From contig CAKPKQ010000019.1 in the NCBI GenBank assembly GCA_934167305.1, positions 1-23,347 of the forward strand: a stretch of DNA of 23,347 nt. The letters run 5' to 3'. How positions within the stretch are numbered: the stretch's first letter is position 1; each line of letters opens with the position of its first letter. The translations under genes were made by a program, and so were the position numbers. The stretch comes from an uncultured Clostridia bacterium (GTDB taxonomy: Bacteria > Bacillota > Clostridia > TANB77 > CAG-508). The notes below the pieces were generated by a model, which saw only the letters and a program-made list of their open reading frames with translations, made no database searches and was not told where the DNA came from. This document shows positions 22,409 to 23,347 of the stretch, one piece after another.

Positions 22409-23125
22409 ATGGACGAAAATAACGAAAAAAATTTTAACATTAATAGTGAAAATGCTAAAAAAGAAGCTGAACAAACTGTAAAAGATGTTAAAGAAACTAT
22501 TAAAAACGTTAACTTAAAAGATGACACAAAAGTTGCAAAAGGATTTTTTAAAGATTTTTTCAAAAATCCAATAGGTCAATTGCAAAAAGTATCAGCTGAT
22601 ACTAAAAATGGTTTTTTAAAAACAGCTATACTTATTTTAATAATTTGGCTTATTGCTATTTTATTAAAATCTATATTTGTTGTTGCCGAAAGATATTTAT
22701 TTGGATATTTAGGAAGCTTTAGTTACTTCTTTAGCCATATATTTGTTAATATTTTAAGTACTATAAAAAGTCTAATTGCACCAATAATTAATATTTTGGT
22801 TATTTCTGTACTTATTTATAGCTTTCAAAAGAAAAAGGATAAATCTTTTTTAACAATAGCTTCAACTGTATTAGTAGCAAAAATTCCTGTTGTAATTTCA
22901 GCTATAGTTTCATTATTATCAATAATTGATACACAAGTATCAAAATTGACATCAGCATTTTCAACATATTGTGGTATTCTTTCTACAGTACTTTTATATT
23001 TTGCTATTAAATATTTATCAGCAGATGAAGAAGGAAATAGCACATTTTTCTGGAAATTTGCTTTAATCATGGGACTTTTCTATATTGTAAGATTTGTATT
23101 TACTTTTTTAGGAATTTATTTATAA
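22409..23125 (+). CDS. Multi-pass membrane protein of unknown function with a charged coiled-coil N-terminus
   Basis: The product has 238 residues from ATG 22409. An in-frame GTG at 22400 overlaps the AAAGGGTG ribosome binding site and is rejected. The first 60 or so residues are Lys/Glu/Asn-rich and probably helical (NAKKEAEQTVKDVKETIKNVN). Five or six membrane helices follow: TAILILIIWLIAILLKSIF, a helix in FFSHIFVNILSTI, LIAPIINILVISVLIYSF, SFLTIASTVLVAKIPVVISAIVSLLSI, YCGILSTVLLYFAIKYL and FALIMGLFYIVRFVFTFLGIYL. The helical pattern resembles Yip1-like integral membrane proteins of Bacillota, but there is no firm motif. It stands between the M18 gene (divergent) and a terminator. The leader contains the inverted repeat TTTCATATT/AATATGAAA, whose right arm reaches the ribosome binding site. 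Confidence 0.65.
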   Translation: MDENNEKNFNINSENAKKEAEQTVKDVKETIKNVNLKDDTKVAKGFFKDFFKNPIGQLQKVSADTKNGFLKTAILILIIWLIAILLKSIFVVAERYLFGYLGSFSYFFSHIFVNILSTIKSLIAPIINILVISVLIYSFQKKKDKSFLTIASTVLVAKIPVVISAIVSLLSIIDTQVSKLTSAFSTYCGILSTVLLYFAIKYLSADEEGNSTFFWKFALIMGLFYIVRFVFTFLGIYL

Positions 23126-23136
23126 TTAAAATTAAC

Positions 23137-23169
23137 AAAGGCTTTGCATTTAAGCAAAGCCTTTATTTT
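23137..23169. terminator. Terminator between the membrane-protein gene and the LPxTG gene
   Basis: AAAGGCTTTGC (23137-23147) and GCAAAGCCTTT (23154-23164) with a six-base loop, then ATTTTT on the plus strand. It may also serve the convergent surface-protein gene. Confidence 0.9.
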
Positions 23170-23194
23170 TATACATTTAAGCTGTTTTTAATTG

Positions 23195-23347
23195 TTATTT
23201 ACACCTTTTATGTTTTAATGCTAATACTACTAAATATGCTGTTGCAGATGATACTAATATAATTATTTCTGATATATAACTATCTCCTGTTGCTGGTAGT
23301 GCTGGTTTGTCTGGTTTTACTGTTTCTTGTTTTTTCTCATAATAGTA
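23195..23347 (-). CDS. C-terminus of an LPxTG sortase-anchored surface protein, 5' part beyond the window edge
   Basis: Read on the minus strand, the frame is open from base 23347 to the stop at 23195-23197 and encodes the last 50 residues. They are YYYEKKQETVKPDKPALPATGD, then a hydrophobic stretch (IIILVSSATAYLVVLAL) and the basic tail KHKRCK. LPATG followed by a membrane helix and positive residues is the cell-wall sorting signal: sortase cuts between Thr and Gly and links the protein to peptidoglycan. The Lys/Pro-rich stretch before it is the usual wall-spanning spacer. The ectodomain is not in the window, so its role (adhesin, enzyme or other) is unknown. Confidence 0.88.
   Translation of the reverse strand, partial: YYYEKKQETVKPDKPALPATGDSYISEIIILVSSATAYLVVLALKHKRCK

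Overview
The window comes from a low-GC Gram-positive bacterium, most likely an uncultured gut-type clostridium (Bacillota). The evidence is A/T-biased codons, strong AGGAGG ribosome binding sites, canonical sigma-A promoters, poly-U hairpin terminators and an LPxTG surface-protein tail. Genus cannot be given from sequence alone.

Region 1 (1 to about 8100) is the right-hand part of an integrated mobile element. It ends beside the initiator tRNA-fMet gene (8102-8177, minus), whose 3' end faces the element. A tyrosine integrase (6702-7889) lies next to that end. A leftward block holds an excisionase-like protein, a phage-type replisome organizer, a DnaC/IstB-type helicase loader, a small ParB-fold protein and a type I restriction-modification methylase (hsdM) that runs off the left edge. 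A rightward block holds a DUF6076-like zinc-finger protein, a two-helix membrane protein and the integrase. The blocks diverge from two near-consensus promoters whose -10 hexamers overlap, which looks like a built-in switch. The 3' part of the replisome-organizer gene holds two perfect CTAACGTTAG palindromes and a related half, followed by about 70 bp of strand-asymmetric A/T-rich DNA. This resembles the lambda arrangement in which the origin lies inside the initiator gene. No relaxase, capsid or packaging gene is visible, so the element may be an integrative/mobilizable element or a phage-satellite-like island.

Region 2 (about 8180 to 19800) is ordinary chromosome: a ComEA-like DNA-binding protein; a DacF-type D,D-carboxypeptidase; an LCP-family (LytR-CpsA-Psr) ligase; a CvpA / DUF5711-like / YkvI-like membrane cluster; a GldA-GldF-GldG-like ABC system; a GDT1-family cation exporter; the ribosome-associated protein YhbY; and a CmpB-type membrane protein. 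Most units end in clear hairpin terminators.

Region 3 (about 19800 to 20860) has tRNA-Arg(UCU) followed by two small cysteine-rich genes. Each has its own promoter and terminator, and the two promoters look like copies of one another. Base composition and codon use differ from the surroundings. The larger protein is three tandem four-cysteine modules and the smaller is one. I do not recognise the family, and this is the most novel-looking coding content in the window.

Region 4 (20864 to the end) holds an M18 aminopeptidase, an uncharacterised multi-pass membrane protein, and the C-terminus of a sortase-anchored (LPATG) surface protein that runs off the right edge.
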